Shown here: one piece after another, positions 23,576 through 31,831 of the stretch
Layout: each line of letters starts with the position of its first letter
Numbering within the stretch: the stretch's first letter is position 1
DNA from: Thermoflexia bacterium
GTDB lineage: Bacteria > Chloroflexota > Anaerolineae > B4-G1
Assembly: GCA_011192155.1 (NCBI GenBank)
Contig: DUEK01000132.1
Coordinates: 1-32,176, forward strand
Length of the DNA: 32,176 bases
Direction: 5' to 3'
Notes under the pieces: model-generated
The model's database searches: none
Told to the model about the DNA's origin: nothing
Seen by the model: only the letters and a program-made list of their open reading frames with translations
Position numbers and translations under genes: made by a program

Positions 23576-24019
23576 ACCGCAGAGACGCAGAGGACGCAGA
23601 GTATTCTTCAATCCTCTTTCAGTCCCAGAACGCGTCGACGAATGCCTTGCTTCAAAACTGGCACGTTAAAGTTGATAAGCAGACCAACATTCCAACCGCC
23701 AAGTTTCAAATAGGTCAATAATTGAGCTTCGTGGATGGGCAATAACTGCTCAGTGGCCTTGATCTCTACTACAACCATATCGGCTATCAACAGATCAAGA
23801 CGATAGCCACAATCCAAGCGAACACCTTTGTATTCAACAGGGAGTGTGCACTGGCGCTTGAAGGGAACCTGCGCAAGGTCAGTTCCCGGCACAAACACTC
23901 CTCGTAGGCAGATTCCAACAATCCAGGCCCCAGAGCGCAGTGTACCTCAATTGCAGCGCCTATGACTGCTCCAGTAATCTGATTGACTTCCATCGACTCT
24001 GCGCTCTCTGCATCTCTGC
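23576..24019. repeat. Inverted repeats enclosing the GxxExxY pseudogene
   Basis: CACCGCAGAGACGCAGAG (from 23576, followed by a further GCAGAG) and, at 23996-24019, the reverse-complement run ending CTCTGCGGTG bound the pseudogene. Both ends share a roughly 9-base GCAGAG periodicity. No target duplication was found. The arrangement looks like a small cassette inserted between hdrB and hdrA. Confidence 0.6.
23608..23993 (-). pseudogene. GxxExxY-family protein, frameshifted
   Basis: Two overlapping reading frames together make one GxxExxY protein. The first (from ATG 23993) has [27 protein letters not shown], containing the G-x-x-E-x-x-Y signature. The second resumes with [15 protein letters not shown] and carries [16 protein letters not shown], which looks like the D...E-x-K core of PD-(D/E)XK nucleases. 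Joining them needs one base inserted around 23863-23872. A conserved Arg before ALGPG is Cys here. The function of the family is uncertain. It interrupts the hdrB-hdrA junction but lies in the same orientation. Confidence 0.82.
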
Positions 24020-24031
24020 GGTGAGCACTAA

Positions 24032-24898
24032 TTATGCTAATTTCTCCAACGCAGGTTTTACGGGCACGACGTGCCGCTCGAACATCATCGCGCTCTCCGG
24101 CAGCCCAAAGGCCAGCCCCATCAACTGGGGCAGGAAAAAGATGGGGATGCGCAACTGCCGTCCCAACGCCTGGGAGACCCTGTCCTGGTAACTATCCAGG
24201 TTCATGTGGCACATCGGGCAGATGGTGGCGACGCAGTCGGCCGGCTCGCACGCTTCCAGCACCGAGGCCGCCATACTCACGCCCACCTTTAGCTTGGTCA
24301 TCTGCAACGAGGTGCCGCAGCAAGAGGCTGCGCGGTTGTGCCGGTGGACGGTGGCTCCCAGCGCCTCCAGCAGCGCAATCATCGAGGTAGGGCGCTGGTC
24401 GTCGTCGAAAGGGCTAAGGGGGCGGACGGTTTGGCAACCATAGTACGGGGCCACAGTCAGGCCCTCCAGCGGGCGCACGACCCGCTCCTTGATGGCTTCC
24501 AGATCAAAGTCGTTGGCCAGTATGTCCATAACGTGCCGCGTCCTGGCCGTGCCGTGATACGTCAGTCCCTCCACCTCCAGCGCCCGGTTGACCGTCTCCA
24601 AAAGAGCCGGATCAGCGGAGACCGCCTCCGAGGTGCGGCGGAGATTGGTATAACAGGCGCTGCAAACAGCGAACATGTCTCGGTCGCCATCGAGTTGCTC
24701 GGCCAGGGCCAAGTTGCGGGCCGGGAGCACCATGCCCAACAACTCACTCACCACCGGAGCGGCGCTGGCCCCGCAGCAAGTCCAGCCATCCAGTTCCTCC
24801 ACTTCCGCGCCCAGGACCTCTAGCACGGCCAGCGTGGACTTTTTGTACTCTAGAGCAGAGGCGTCGGCCGAACATCCAGGATAGAATAGATACTTCAT
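24032..24898 (-). CDS. hdrB: HdrB-like heterodisulfide reductase subunit B
   Basis: 288 residues with both CCG domains complete. The first has Cys9, Cys41-Cys42, Cys79 and Cys82 (YPGCS, TCCGAS, CSACY); the second has Cys155, Cys193-Cys194, Cys227 and Cys230 (YYGCQ, SCCGTS, CPMCH). These ligate the noncubane 4Fe-4S clusters at which disulfides are reduced in archaeal HdrB. The ATG overlaps the hdrC stop by 4 bases, so they are coupled. In bacteria the physiological acceptor of HdrBC-type modules is usually unknown; a thiol-disulfide or pathway-specific acceptor is inferred. Confidence 0.95.
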   Translation of the reverse strand: MKYLFYPGCSADASALEYKKSTLAVLEVLGAEVEELDGWTCCGASAAPVVSELLGMVLPARNLALAEQLDGDRDMFAVCSACYTNLRRTSEAVSADPALLETVNRALEVEGLTYHGTARTRHVMDILANDFDLEAIKERVVRPLEGLTVAPYYGCQTVRPLSPFDDDQRPTSMIALLEALGATVHRHNRAASCCGTSLQMTKLKVGVSMAASVLEACEPADCVATICPMCHMNLDSYQDRVSQALGRQLRIPIFFLPQLMGLAFGLPESAMMFERHVVPVKPALEKLA

Positions 24899-25482
24899 CG
24901 CCCCACTCCTTGCGCTTTCTCCAGTTCCGCCACGCGCTCGAACAATTTATCCAGCCGGCCCTCGCCGCCCAGCTTGGGAAATTCTGGGCGGGCCTTACCC
25001 CGGATAAAGAGAGCGAGGCCCATCCCGGCATAGTTCAGGCCGTTCAACAGGTTGGTCGCTAAAAAGTAGCGCACCATAAACTCCATCTCGCGCATACGCC
25101 CGTAGCGGCGCACCACGTCGGTGAATACCCGGTAGAAACCGGCGCTCTCCCGCGAGGCGGCGAGTTGGCGCTTCAATGCCATCTCCTTCAGGCGGGTGAT
25201 GGTGTCGGTGAGAGGAATGCCGCGCGGACAGCGCACCTGGCACTGGTAGCAGAGGCTGCACAGCCACATCGCCTTGCTGCTCAACACCTCTTCCTCGAGT
25301 CCCAACTGAACCATGCGCCACATCTGGCGCGGGCTGAGGTCCATCGCGTGTGCGGCCGGGCAAGAGGCGGTGCATGTGCCACACTGGATACAGCGGCGAA
25401 GCAGCCGTCCATCTGGAGAGAGGCGATCCACGAAAGTAGTATCTCGTTTCACTGTGGTCAGGTCAATGATCTCGGAAGTCAT
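24895..25482 (-). CDS. hdrC: HdrC-like heterodisulfide reductase subunit C
   Basis: 195-residue electron-transfer protein with two 4Fe-4S motifs: Cys31, 34, 37, 41 (CIQCGTCTASCP) and Cys75, 78, 81, 85 (CSLCYQCQVRCP). It relays electrons from HdrA to HdrB. It is the first gene of the operon, about 45 bases after the predicted transcription start. ATG 25482 is chosen; a TTG one codon upstream at 25485 has slightly better spacing to the AGGAGG site. The helical C-terminal half with a weakly hydrophobic stretch is normal for the family. Confidence 0.95.
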   Translation of the reverse strand: MTSEIIDLTTVKRDTTFVDRLSPDGRLLRRCIQCGTCTASCPAAHAMDLSPRQMWRMVQLGLEEEVLSSKAMWLCSLCYQCQVRCPRGIPLTDTITRLKEMALKRQLAASRESAGFYRVFTDVVRRYGRMREMEFMVRYFLATNLLNGLNYAGMGLALFIRGKARPEFPKLGGEGRLDKLFERVAELEKAQGVGR

Positions 25483-25534
25483 CAATGGCTACCTCCTGGG
25501 GCGCAATTCGTAATGCGTAACTCGCAACCGCTGA

Positions 25535-25563
25535 AGTGTACCACAAGGATTGGAATTGGTCAA
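25535..25563 (-). promoter_or_regulatory. Promoter of the hdr-fdh operon
   Basis: Minus-strand TTGACC (25558-25563), 17-base spacer, TACACT (25535-25540). The predicted start near 25528 gives a ~45-base leader. No other promoter of this quality was found between here and fdhA. The rest of the 207-base gap 25483-25689 shows nothing else I recognise. Confidence 0.68.
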
Positions 25564-25689
25564 AAAAAGAGTGGGTGGTGGAGCGGAGGGAATACACAAT
25601 GTTGACAACAACGCAGTGTGGACCACCAATATCTCTGTAATGCATCATTGAGCGGCCTCGGACAGAGATTGATTCAAGGGACACTACGC

Positions 25690-26445
25690 TTAGAACTCGT
25701 ACTCGCCAAAATCCTGCGCCAGTTCGACCGGCCCGCCAAAAGTGGCGGTTGCTTCCTCAACCCAACGGCCGTACTTGTGGGGAGATGGTCGGTAATGGAT
25801 CAGCACCAAACGGCCTGCACCGGCCCGGCGGGCAATCTCCCCCGCCTGGGCGGCGCTGGAATGTCCCAGTGTGTTCGTCGCCGCCTCGTGGATCAAGATG
25901 TCGGCGTCCCGCGCCAGTTCCACCACTGCGTCATACGGCTCGGTATCACTGGAGTAGGCCAGTACCTTCCCGCTGCGCTTGTTCTCTACCCGCACGCCCA
26001 TCGTGGGTACCAGGTGTTTTACTGGCGCACCGGTAATTCGAAAATCGTTGTCCTCCAACACCAACGCGCCTACCTCTTCGGGCACGGCGTGGCAGGGCAT
26101 GTCATATAGTCCCGGCCAATCGTACCACCGAAACAGATCCATCATGGCTTCAAATCGCTCCACCACGTCTTGCAAGCCATATATGGGCAACGGGTCAGTG
26201 CGCCCCAAGAGCCAGATGTTGTTCAACATTATGGGAACGCCCGAAACGTGGTCGGGGTGGAAATGGGTGATGATCAACCCGCGCAAACGATCGAGAGCAA
26301 GCCCCGCCCGGCGCATGCGCACAAGCGGCCTAGCAGCGCAATCAATCAGAAAAAAGCCCCCTTCACCCTCGACCGCCATGTAGGTGTTGGCGTGCGCCTC
26401 GGACGGTACCACTGCCGCAGTCCCCAGAGTCACCACTCTAGCCAT
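25690..26445 (-). CDS. Metallo-beta-lactamase-fold hydrolase (RNase Z-like)
   Basis: 251 residues with the metal-binding motif HFHPDH (His61, His63, Asp65, His66). Further ligand candidates follow in order: His in APVKHLVPT, Asp in YSSDTEP, His in LIHEAAT and His in LVLIHYRP. The pattern is that of the RNase Z/ElaC-like branch, but the flexible exosite arm of true tRNase Z is not apparent, so a different ester substrate is equally likely. ATG 26445 follows GGAGGG and lies 5 bases after the permease stop, making it the third gene of the ABC operon. An upstream in-frame extension is rejected. Confidence 0.85.
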   Translation of the reverse strand: MARVVTLGTAAVVPSEAHANTYMAVEGEGGFFLIDCAARPLVRMRRAGLALDRLRGLIITHFHPDHVSGVPIMLNNIWLLGRTDPLPIYGLQDVVERFEAMMDLFRWYDWPGLYDMPCHAVPEEVGALVLEDNDFRITGAPVKHLVPTMGVRVENKRSGKVLAYSSDTEPYDAVVELARDADILIHEAATNTLGHSSAAQAGEIARRAGAGRLVLIHYRPSPHKYGRWVEEATATFGGPVELAQDFGEYEF

Positions 26446-26450
26446 AAGCC

Positions 26451-27956
26451 CTACCCTCCAAAGGCCCACACCACGATATGTGGCGTCACGTGTACCTCGA
26501 CTATGGCAGCCAATGCCAGCAGTGGCAAAACCAGAGCGACAAAAACCTTGCAAAAGTCAGCCAACGCCCAAAGCCACCCTTCGCCCACCGTCACCCCCTG
26601 AGGCGGCGACATAAATGTAGCTCCCAGGCGCACGGCCAGCGCCGTCGCGATAATGGCAGCCGGCAGCTCTAGCACCCCGTGTGGCAGCACAAAGGCGGCC
26701 AAGAACAGTATGGGGTCGTATCCCGCCCGCGCCGCCTGGGCGACGAAGAAGAACACGATCACCAAAGGGGCCATCAGCAGCGTCACCGCCAACGCGCCAA
26801 AGGAAAAGACCGCCAGCAATCCCGCCAACAGCAACGAACGCACGTTGTTGCCCAGCACCCACCCCGCCGTGAACTCTGGGATCCACTCCACTGACGGCAT
26901 TTCGGTGAACGTTTCGGTAGAGACTTGGTCGAGGTGCAGCAGATCCGCCGGAAGCTGATAAGATTCAGCATAGCCATAACCGATAAAAGCCGCAGCTATC
27001 AAAGCGATCACAACCGCCGCCAACGCCAAGCGCGAACGGCGTAGAATGGCCGGCACATCGCGCCCGTAAAGCCCGCCCAACATCCCCAGCCAGCGCAACC
27101 CGGCCGGCATCTTTTGGATGTCCAGCCCAAAGAACCAGCGTTCCCAACAAAAGCGCCCGCGGAACGTGCGCCATAGATAAGCCACGTTCAATTCGTCAAT
27201 CTCGCGCCCCAGTAGTTCCTCGCGGTTAAAGATGTGAATACCCATCCGCACCAGAATGGCGTCCACGACGACCAGGAAAAGCACAATCCACCACAAGACG
27301 CCATAGTTAGCCCAGAACATGATGATGGCTTCCCCCTGCATCAGGAGCGCCATCGGAATAATGACAAAGCTGGCCAAGAGGTTAGCCGCCCGCACACTCG
27401 TCGTCTGGCTAGAGAGCACCACCGCGCCAGAGACCATGACCAGCGCCTCCGCCGTTGTCAGCACGACGATCAACACCAACAAAGTTAGCGGCGGCGTCCA
27501 ATCCTTGAAAAAATACAACCCCGCCAGGTACACGGTGATGCCCAGGTAGGCTGCTAACAGAGGCGGAATCATCGCAGCCAGAGTTTTGCTCAAGTAAAGC
27601 TGTGTGTCAGTCAAAGGCGTCGCCAAAATCGGTTCGAGGCTCTTGCGCTCCTTCTCCCCCACAAAGGTCTCTAGCGCGATCACCAGTGAGAACGAGATAG
27701 GGAAAAAGCCAACCACCATCAGCAAGAAGGGAATCAAGCGCTCGCCGATGATGGAAGGGCCATATTGGTTCACCCAATCCACGGCCAAATCGGCTACAAA
27801 AGTCATCAGCACGGGGAAGAAAATGGTGAGTATCCCGATAGGGGCCACGATACGCCAATCTCGCAAAGAGTCCCTGACTTCGCGCCCAACCAGGGTGAAC
27901 ACCAACCGCAGCCAATCATCTTGCGCTGTATGGACGCGCTCGGATATCGCCGCCAT
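26451..27956 (-). CDS. ABC-2 permease fused to a SpoIIM-like membrane domain
   Basis: 501 residues in two membrane modules. The N-terminal ~260 residues are a NatB/ABC-2-type permease: cytosolic amphipathic start, first segment, then a long loop with ETFVGEKERKSLEPILATPLT, the coupling region typical of this family, and about five more segments. The C-terminal module (about 300-500) has the SpoIIM pattern: GWVLGNNVRSLLLAGLLAVFSFG, then FFFVAQAARAGYDPILFLAAFVLPHGVLELPAAIIATALAVRLG. It is 6 bases downstream of the ATPase gene. The two domains are usually separate proteins. The substrate is unknown; export or envelope remodelling is inferred. Confidence 0.85.
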   Translation of the reverse strand: MAAISERVHTAQDDWLRLVFTLVGREVRDSLRDWRIVAPIGILTIFFPVLMTFVADLAVDWVNQYGPSIIGERLIPFLLMVVGFFPISFSLVIALETFVGEKERKSLEPILATPLTDTQLYLSKTLAAMIPPLLAAYLGITVYLAGLYFFKDWTPPLTLLVLIVVLTTAEALVMVSGAVVLSSQTTSVRAANLLASFVIIPMALLMQGEAIIMFWANYGVLWWIVLFLVVVDAILVRMGIHIFNREELLGREIDELNVAYLWRTFRGRFCWERWFFGLDIQKMPAGLRWLGMLGGLYGRDVPAILRRSRLALAAVVIALIAAAFIGYGYAESYQLPADLLHLDQVSTETFTEMPSVEWIPEFTAGWVLGNNVRSLLLAGLLAVFSFGALAVTLLMAPLVIVFFFVAQAARAGYDPILFLAAFVLPHGVLELPAAIIATALAVRLGATFMSPPQGVTVGEGWLWALADFCKVFVALVLPLLALAAIVEVHVTPHIVVWAFGG

Positions 27957-27962
27957 GCTCTG

Positions 27963-28874
27963 TTACTCCTCTACCACCCGCAGGTAAACGTCCTCCAGGC
28001 TGCGCGCTACTTTGCTCAGGGTGACGACCTCCACGCCGCGCACTGCCAACTTTTGGAGCAAGAGCGGGTTAGTCTCTCGGGGATTGGGAGTAGAGTAACG
28101 CAACCAGTCTTCTCCCTGCTTTTCGACTTTTACCAGATCGGAAACGAGTTTCCCAAGGCCATCTACAGAGTGTGCCAGACGCAGTTCCATCAACGGCGCG
28201 CCCAACATACGCGCCTTCAGTTCCGCCGGGGTTCCCAGCGCGATGATCTGTCCGCGCCGGATGATGGCGATGCGGTCTGCCAGGGCCTCGGCCTCTGCCA
28301 GATTGTGCGTGCAAATAACAATGGCGCGCCGGTGGTGGCGCAGGCCAAGCACGGCATCGCGAACCAGCTTGGCGCTGTGGGGGTCCATCGCCGAGGTCGG
28401 CTCGTCCAGCAACAAAACGGACGGATCGTGCAGCATCGCGCGCACCAGCGCCATCTTTTGCCGCATGCCCTTCGAATACGTCCCCATACGGCGATCCCAC
28501 GCCTCAGACATGCCAAAATACGTCAACAATTCCCTGGCCCGGCGCTCACGCTCGTCGGCGCCCAACCCCATCAGGCGACCGAAGAAATCCAGGTATTCTC
28601 GGCCCCGCATACGCAGGTATAGCCCTGGATGCTCGGTCAATAGTCCGACTCGCCGCCGGATTTCCTGTGGATGCTCGGTCACACTATATCCGGCCACGGT
28701 CGCCTGGCCCGCAGTGGGGCGCAGGATCGCCGCCAGCATGCGCACCGTCGTCGTCTTGCCGGCCCCATTAGGGCCCAAAAGCGCCAGAATCTCGCCCTGG
28801 GGTACCGAAAGCGTCACCCCATCCACGGCGGTAAAGTCATCGAATTGTTTCGTCAGATCAATCAGCTCGATCAT
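27963..28874 (-). CDS. ABC transporter ATP-binding protein (ABC-2 type exporter)
   Basis: 303 residues with Walker A GPNGAGKT (34-41), Q-loop region around GLLTEHPG, signature YSKGMRQKM, Walker B VLLLDEPTSAMDP and a switch His in ICTHNLAEAE. The C-terminal extension ending in LARSLEDVYLRVVEE is typical of NatA/CcmA-like exporter ATPases. It pairs with the permease directly downstream. A GTG two codons upstream (28880) is possible; ATG 28874 is preferred. The promoter is at 28922-28950. Confidence 0.95.
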   Translation of the reverse strand: MIELIDLTKQFDDFTAVDGVTLSVPQGEILALLGPNGAGKTTTVRMLAAILRPTAGQATVAGYSVTEHPQEIRRRVGLLTEHPGLYLRMRGREYLDFFGRLMGLGADERERRARELLTYFGMSEAWDRRMGTYSKGMRQKMALVRAMLHDPSVLLLDEPTSAMDPHSAKLVRDAVLGLRHHRRAIVICTHNLAEAEALADRIAIIRRGQIIALGTPAELKARMLGAPLMELRLAHSVDGLGKLVSDLVKVEKQGEDWLRYSTPNPRETNPLLLQKLAVRGVEVVTLSKVARSLEDVYLRVVEE

Positions 28875-28921
28875 TGTCACTACTCTCAGAATGTCAGTCG
28901 TCTGGCTCGCTACCCAAATTG

Positions 28922-28950
28922 ATTATACCAACTTTGAGCAATCCTGGCAA
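28922..28950 (-). promoter_or_regulatory. Promoter of the ABC-permease-hydrolase operon
   Basis: Minus-strand TTGCCA (28945-28950), 17-base spacer, TATAAT (28922-28927), about 48 bases before the ATPase start codon. Confidence 0.78.
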
Positions 28951-28985
28951 TTGGCAGATAGTACTACGAGGCAGCCCCAGAAGCA

Positions 28986-29021
28986 ACAAAAGCAAATCGC
29001 CGGGCGACACTTTCGCCCGGC
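28986..29021 (-). terminator. Terminator after the inositol-phospholipid operon
   Basis: Stem GCCGGGCGA (28999-29007) with TCGCCCGGC (29013-29021). On the minus strand it is followed by GATTTGCTTTTG. It lies 46 bases after the phosphatidyltransferase stop. Confidence 0.68.
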
Positions 29022-29067
29022 AGATTCACAACACTCTGGTTTCAACCCTCGACTATTCTAAAATAAC

Positions 29068-29721
29068 CTAACCGTCCATATCCTCCTGCCGAGACACCGC
29101 GTAGACGTAGAAAATGCGCTGCAACACCGTAAACACAGAGAGCAACACCAGCGCCCATATCATCACGATGGGCAGCCCAAGCGCCGACAGTACACCGATA
29201 AGGACGATACGCTCCAGCCGAGTGAGCACCCCCACTTTGCAAGGAAAGCCTGCCGCTTCGGCCCGGGCGCGTATGTAACTGACCAGCATCGCTGCTACCA
29301 GCGAGATGAGAAGCAGGGCGATCTCTAACTGCGCTCCCTGGCTCATATAGTGCACCGTGAGGCCCAGGATCAGGGCGGCGTCAGAAATCCGATCCAGAGT
29401 TGAATCGAGAAACGCTCCAAAGCGGCTCTCCTTCCCCAGAGCGCGCGCCAGCGCGCCATCCAACGCATCTACTGGCGCTACGGCCAACAAGAGCCAGCCC
29501 CCCAGGGTAATATAGCCCAAGCCATACACTACTGCCACTCCGATCTGCAATAACATGCCCAAAACAGTGACCGTATTGGGATGAATACCCAGCCGTCCCA
29601 CTGCGCGGGCGATGGGCGTCAAGATACCTCTCACCCGAACGCGCGCCCAGTCGGTAAGCGAGTCCCATCGCCTGCGCTGCCGCTTGGTCCGCGCGCGCTC
29701 TAATCGTTGCACACTATTCAT
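29068..29721 (-). CDS. CDP-alcohol phosphatidyltransferase, probable phosphatidylinositol-phosphate synthase
   Basis: 217-residue integral membrane enzyme that joins a CDP-diacylglycerol or similar donor to an alcohol. The full signature is present: Asp85-x2-Asp88-Gly89-x2-Ala92-Arg93-x8-Gly102-x3-Asp106-x3-Asp110. About six membrane segments. Its start overlaps the end of the inositol-1-phosphate synthase gene, which suggests that the alcohol is inositol phosphate and the product phosphatidylinositol phosphate; that is inference from context. ATG 29721 is preferred over ATG 29739 because AGGA lies 8 bases upstream. Confidence 0.88.
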   Translation of the reverse strand: MNSVQRLERARTKRQRRRWDSLTDWARVRVRGILTPIARAVGRLGIHPNTVTVLGMLLQIGVAVVYGLGYITLGGWLLLAVAPVDALDGALARALGKESRFGAFLDSTLDRISDAALILGLTVHYMSQGAQLEIALLLISLVAAMLVSYIRARAEAAGFPCKVGVLTRLERIVLIGVLSALGLPIVMIWALVLLSVFTVLQRIFYVYAVSRQEDMDG

Positions 29722-30808
29722 CGCTCGGTCCTGACCCATTGATAAACGCTTCGAGTTCCCTCCGCGCCTCGTCGTCGGTGAATTGGACAGGCGGCGATTT
29801 CATAAAGTAGGCCGCCGGCTCAATAATCGCCCCGCTCAACTTACGGTCGAGCGCCAGCTTGCAGCAGCGCACTGCGTCAATCACCACGCCGGCCGAGTTG
29901 GGGCTATCCCACACTTCCAACTTCAGCTCCACGTTCAGAGGCGACTCGCCAAAGGTCGTTCCCTCCATCCGGATGTGGCACCACTTGCGATCGGTCAGCC
30001 ACGGCACGTAATCCGATGGCCCCACGTGGATGTCATCCGCCGGCAATTCGTACTCCAACTGACTGGTCACGGCGCTGGTCTTGGAAATCTTTTTGGATTC
30101 CAAGCGTTCCCGTTCCAGCATGTTGTAAAAGTCCATGTTGCCGCCAAAATTGAGTTGATAGGTACGATCAACTCTCACGCCCCGCTCGCTAAAGAGCCGG
30201 GTCAGCACGCGGTGGACGATGGTAGCGCCGACCTGGCTCTTGATGTCGTCGCCAATGACAGGAAGACCGCGCTCCACAAAACGGTTCTGCCAATACCCCT
30301 CGCGGCTGATGAAAACGGGTATGCAGTTGACAAAGCCACAGCCGGCGTCGAGCACCTGCTCCACATACCACTTGGTCGCCATCTCGCTCCCCACCGGCAG
30401 GAAATTCACTACCACGTCGGTGTCCGTGTCCTTGAGAATACGCACAATGTCAGCTGTGGGGCCAGATGCTTTGGTGATCACCTGTGAAAGATATTTGCCC
30501 AGCCCATCGTGCGTCATGCCCCGGCTAACCGGCACGTCAAGCCGAGGGACATCCGCGAACTTGATAGTGTTATTGGGCGCTTGCCAGATCGCCTCTCCCA
30601 GGTCAAGCCCTACCTTGTCCTGGTTAATGTCAAAGGCGGCGGTAAATTCGATGTCGCGCACGTGATAGCCGCCCAGGTTGACGTGCATCAAGCCTGGGAT
30701 AAAAGCTTCGTCCGGCGCGTCCTTGTAGAAATGCACTCCCTGAACCAGCGACGAGGCGCAGTTACCCACGCCAATGATCGCCACTCGTACCTTCTTCCGT
30801 CTCGCCAT
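29714..30808 (-). CDS. ino1: Inositol-1-phosphate synthase
   Basis: NAD-dependent conversion of glucose 6-phosphate to inositol 1-phosphate. 364 residues, the compact actinobacterial/archaeal type. Visible motifs: NAD-binding [19 protein letters not shown] at the N-terminus, [19 protein letters not shown], and the C-terminal [23 protein letters not shown] 30808 puts the family N-terminus at residue 5; GTG 30820 has AGGAGG only one base away, so it is less likely. It is second in an operon after an ArsR-type regulator and before the phosphatidyltransferase. Confidence 0.94.
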   Translation of the reverse strand: MARRKKVRVAIIGVGNCASSLVQGVHFYKDAPDEAFIPGLMHVNLGGYHVRDIEFTAAFDINQDKVGLDLGEAIWQAPNNTIKFADVPRLDVPVSRGMTHDGLGKYLSQVITKASGPTADIVRILKDTDTDVVVNFLPVGSEMATKWYVEQVLDAGCGFVNCIPVFISREGYWQNRFVERGLPVIGDDIKSQVGATIVHRVLTRLFSERGVRVDRTYQLNFGGNMDFYNMLERERLESKKISKTSAVTSQLEYELPADDIHVGPSDYVPWLTDRKWCHIRMEGTTFGESPLNVELKLEVWDSPNSAGVVIDAVRCCKLALDRKLSGAIIEPAAYFMKSPPVQFTDDEARRELEAFINGSGPSDE

Positions 30809-30833
30809 CGCTTCGTCCACACCTCCTCTAGTA

Positions 30834-31139
30834 TTAATCGCCTGAACTCACAGCCTCAGTCAACATCTTCACAAGCTCGACATGACGATGCTGTATCTCG
30901 GGCAAGTTCACAGAACAATATACTTCCCGGCCGGCCCTCCGCACCTGAACCAGATCAAGCAAGCGCAGTGGGCGCAAGTGGAAAGACACAAGCGGCTGGC
31001 TGATATGTAACGTGTGCGCCAACTGCGTCACCGTCATCTCTCCATCCTCGGCCAACGCCACGAGGATACGCAGGCGGCGAATGTCCTTGATGGTATAAAA
31101 GTAGCGCGCCATCTCCCGCAGTTCCTCGTCAACCGGCAT
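30834..31139 (-). CDS. ArsR-family transcriptional regulator
   Basis: 101-residue winged helix-turn-helix repressor type. The core reads [58 protein letters not shown]: helix-turn-helix followed by the beta wing. No ArsR-type metal box with paired cysteines is seen (only one Cys, in the wing), so the signal is probably not a thiophilic metal. ATG 31139 follows AGGAGA. It lies 25 bases before ino1 and probably controls the operon, including itself, through the inverted repeat at 31151-31189. Confidence 0.9.
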   Translation of the reverse strand: MPVDEELREMARYFYTIKDIRRLRILVALAEDGEMTVTQLAHTLHISQPLVSFHLRPLRLLDLVQVRRAGREVYCSVNLPEIQHRHVELVKMLTEAVSSGD

Positions 31140-31150
31140 ACAGTCTCCTG

Positions 31151-31189
31151 ACACATAAACAAACATTTTATAAAAAAGCGTTTATATGT
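31151..31189 (-). promoter_or_regulatory. Candidate ArsR operator
   Basis: Half-sites ACACATAAAC (31151-31160) and GTTTATATGT (31180-31189) form an imperfect inverted repeat. The upstream half overlaps the -10 box of the arsR-ino1 promoter, a position suited to autorepression. Confidence 0.5.
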
Positions 31190-31214
31190 TACCGTAAAAA
31201 CCAAAACATGTCAA
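31186..31214 (-). promoter_or_regulatory. Promoter of the arsR-ino1 operon
   Basis: Minus-strand TTGACA (31209-31214), 17-base spacer, TAACAT (31186-31191). It lies back-to-back with the tRNA-Pro promoter, 7 bases between the -35 boxes. Confidence 0.72.
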
Positions 31215-31221
31215 GTGTCGC

Positions 31222-31249
31222 TTGCCAAACGACACGAATGGGGTATAAT
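31222..31249 (+). promoter_or_regulatory. tRNA-Pro promoter
   Basis: TTGCCA (31222-31227), 16-base spacer, TATAAT (31244-31249), 11 bases before the mature tRNA 5' end. Confidence 0.72.
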
Positions 31250-31260
31250 AATATCTACTT

Positions 31261-31334
31261 CGGGGCGTAGCGCAGTTCGGCAGCGCGCACGGATCGGGAC
31301 CGTGAGGTCGGGAGTTCAAATCTCCCCGCCCCGA
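31261..31334 (+). tRNA. tRNA-Pro (anticodon CGG)
   Basis: Full cloverleaf: acceptor CGGGGCG (31261-31267) with CGCCCCG (31327-31333), anticodon stem CACGG/CCGTG around loop ATCGGGA giving anticodon CGG, T-arm GGGAG-TTCAAAT-CTCCC (31310-31326), discriminator A. CCA is not encoded. Reads the proline codon CCG. The 3' half is the presumed attachment site of the adjacent element. Confidence 0.96.
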
Positions 31335-31339
31335 CTAAT

Positions 31340-31374
31340 GGGGAGCACCCAGATTGTAGGGCGCTCCCCGTTTT
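31340..31374 (+). terminator. Terminator-like hairpin after tRNA-Pro
   Basis: Stem GGGGAGCACCC (31340-31350) with GGGCGCTCCCC (31359-31369), one mismatch, followed by GTTTT. It would end the tRNA transcript; it lies inside the integrase reading frame. Confidence 0.7.
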
Positions 31375-31831
31375 GTCAGACAAGCGTTCAATAACTGCAT
31401 TGGCAACAGCATTAACCAGAGCAGCATCGCGATTGTCCAATAACTGTTCTAATTGCTGTGTGGTTAGTTGGATGACAGTATCTGCACTGGAAACTGACTG
31501 CCCTTGATGCGCAAGAGAGCCAATGAGGTTGCCTAGGTCGTCGCATGGGAGTCCGCCGTATATACCCTCTGTGGTGGACAGATTTTGGTGCATCAAGTTC
31601 TGTGAAATCGCTTTCAAGTCTGCGCTGCTCCGAGCCCGCTTGATTGCATAAACGGCGTGACCATGCCTCAATTTGTGGGGAGACCTGCAAGTAATGTCAG
31701 CACGCCTGCATAGTTTCTTGATACCCTTGCGAGCTGCGGATCCCCTCCCCCTTCCAACGTGCGTTTTGCCAGTGAAACTCATTCCATCTCTGGCAAGGGT
31801 GGCATACCAGAGCGCAGTGGGTGGCAGATTT

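Noticed and set aside
21577-23577. hdrA as two separate genes
   Set aside because: The frames are in phase across a UGA at a conserved cysteine position; the second would lack an FAD domain and the first its ferredoxin domains.
31261-31334. Could the tRNA be tRNA-Sec, supporting the selenoproteins
   Set aside because: The anticodon loop gives CGG (proline), with a normal 7-bp acceptor stem and short variable arm; tRNA-Sec would have UCA and a long variable arm.
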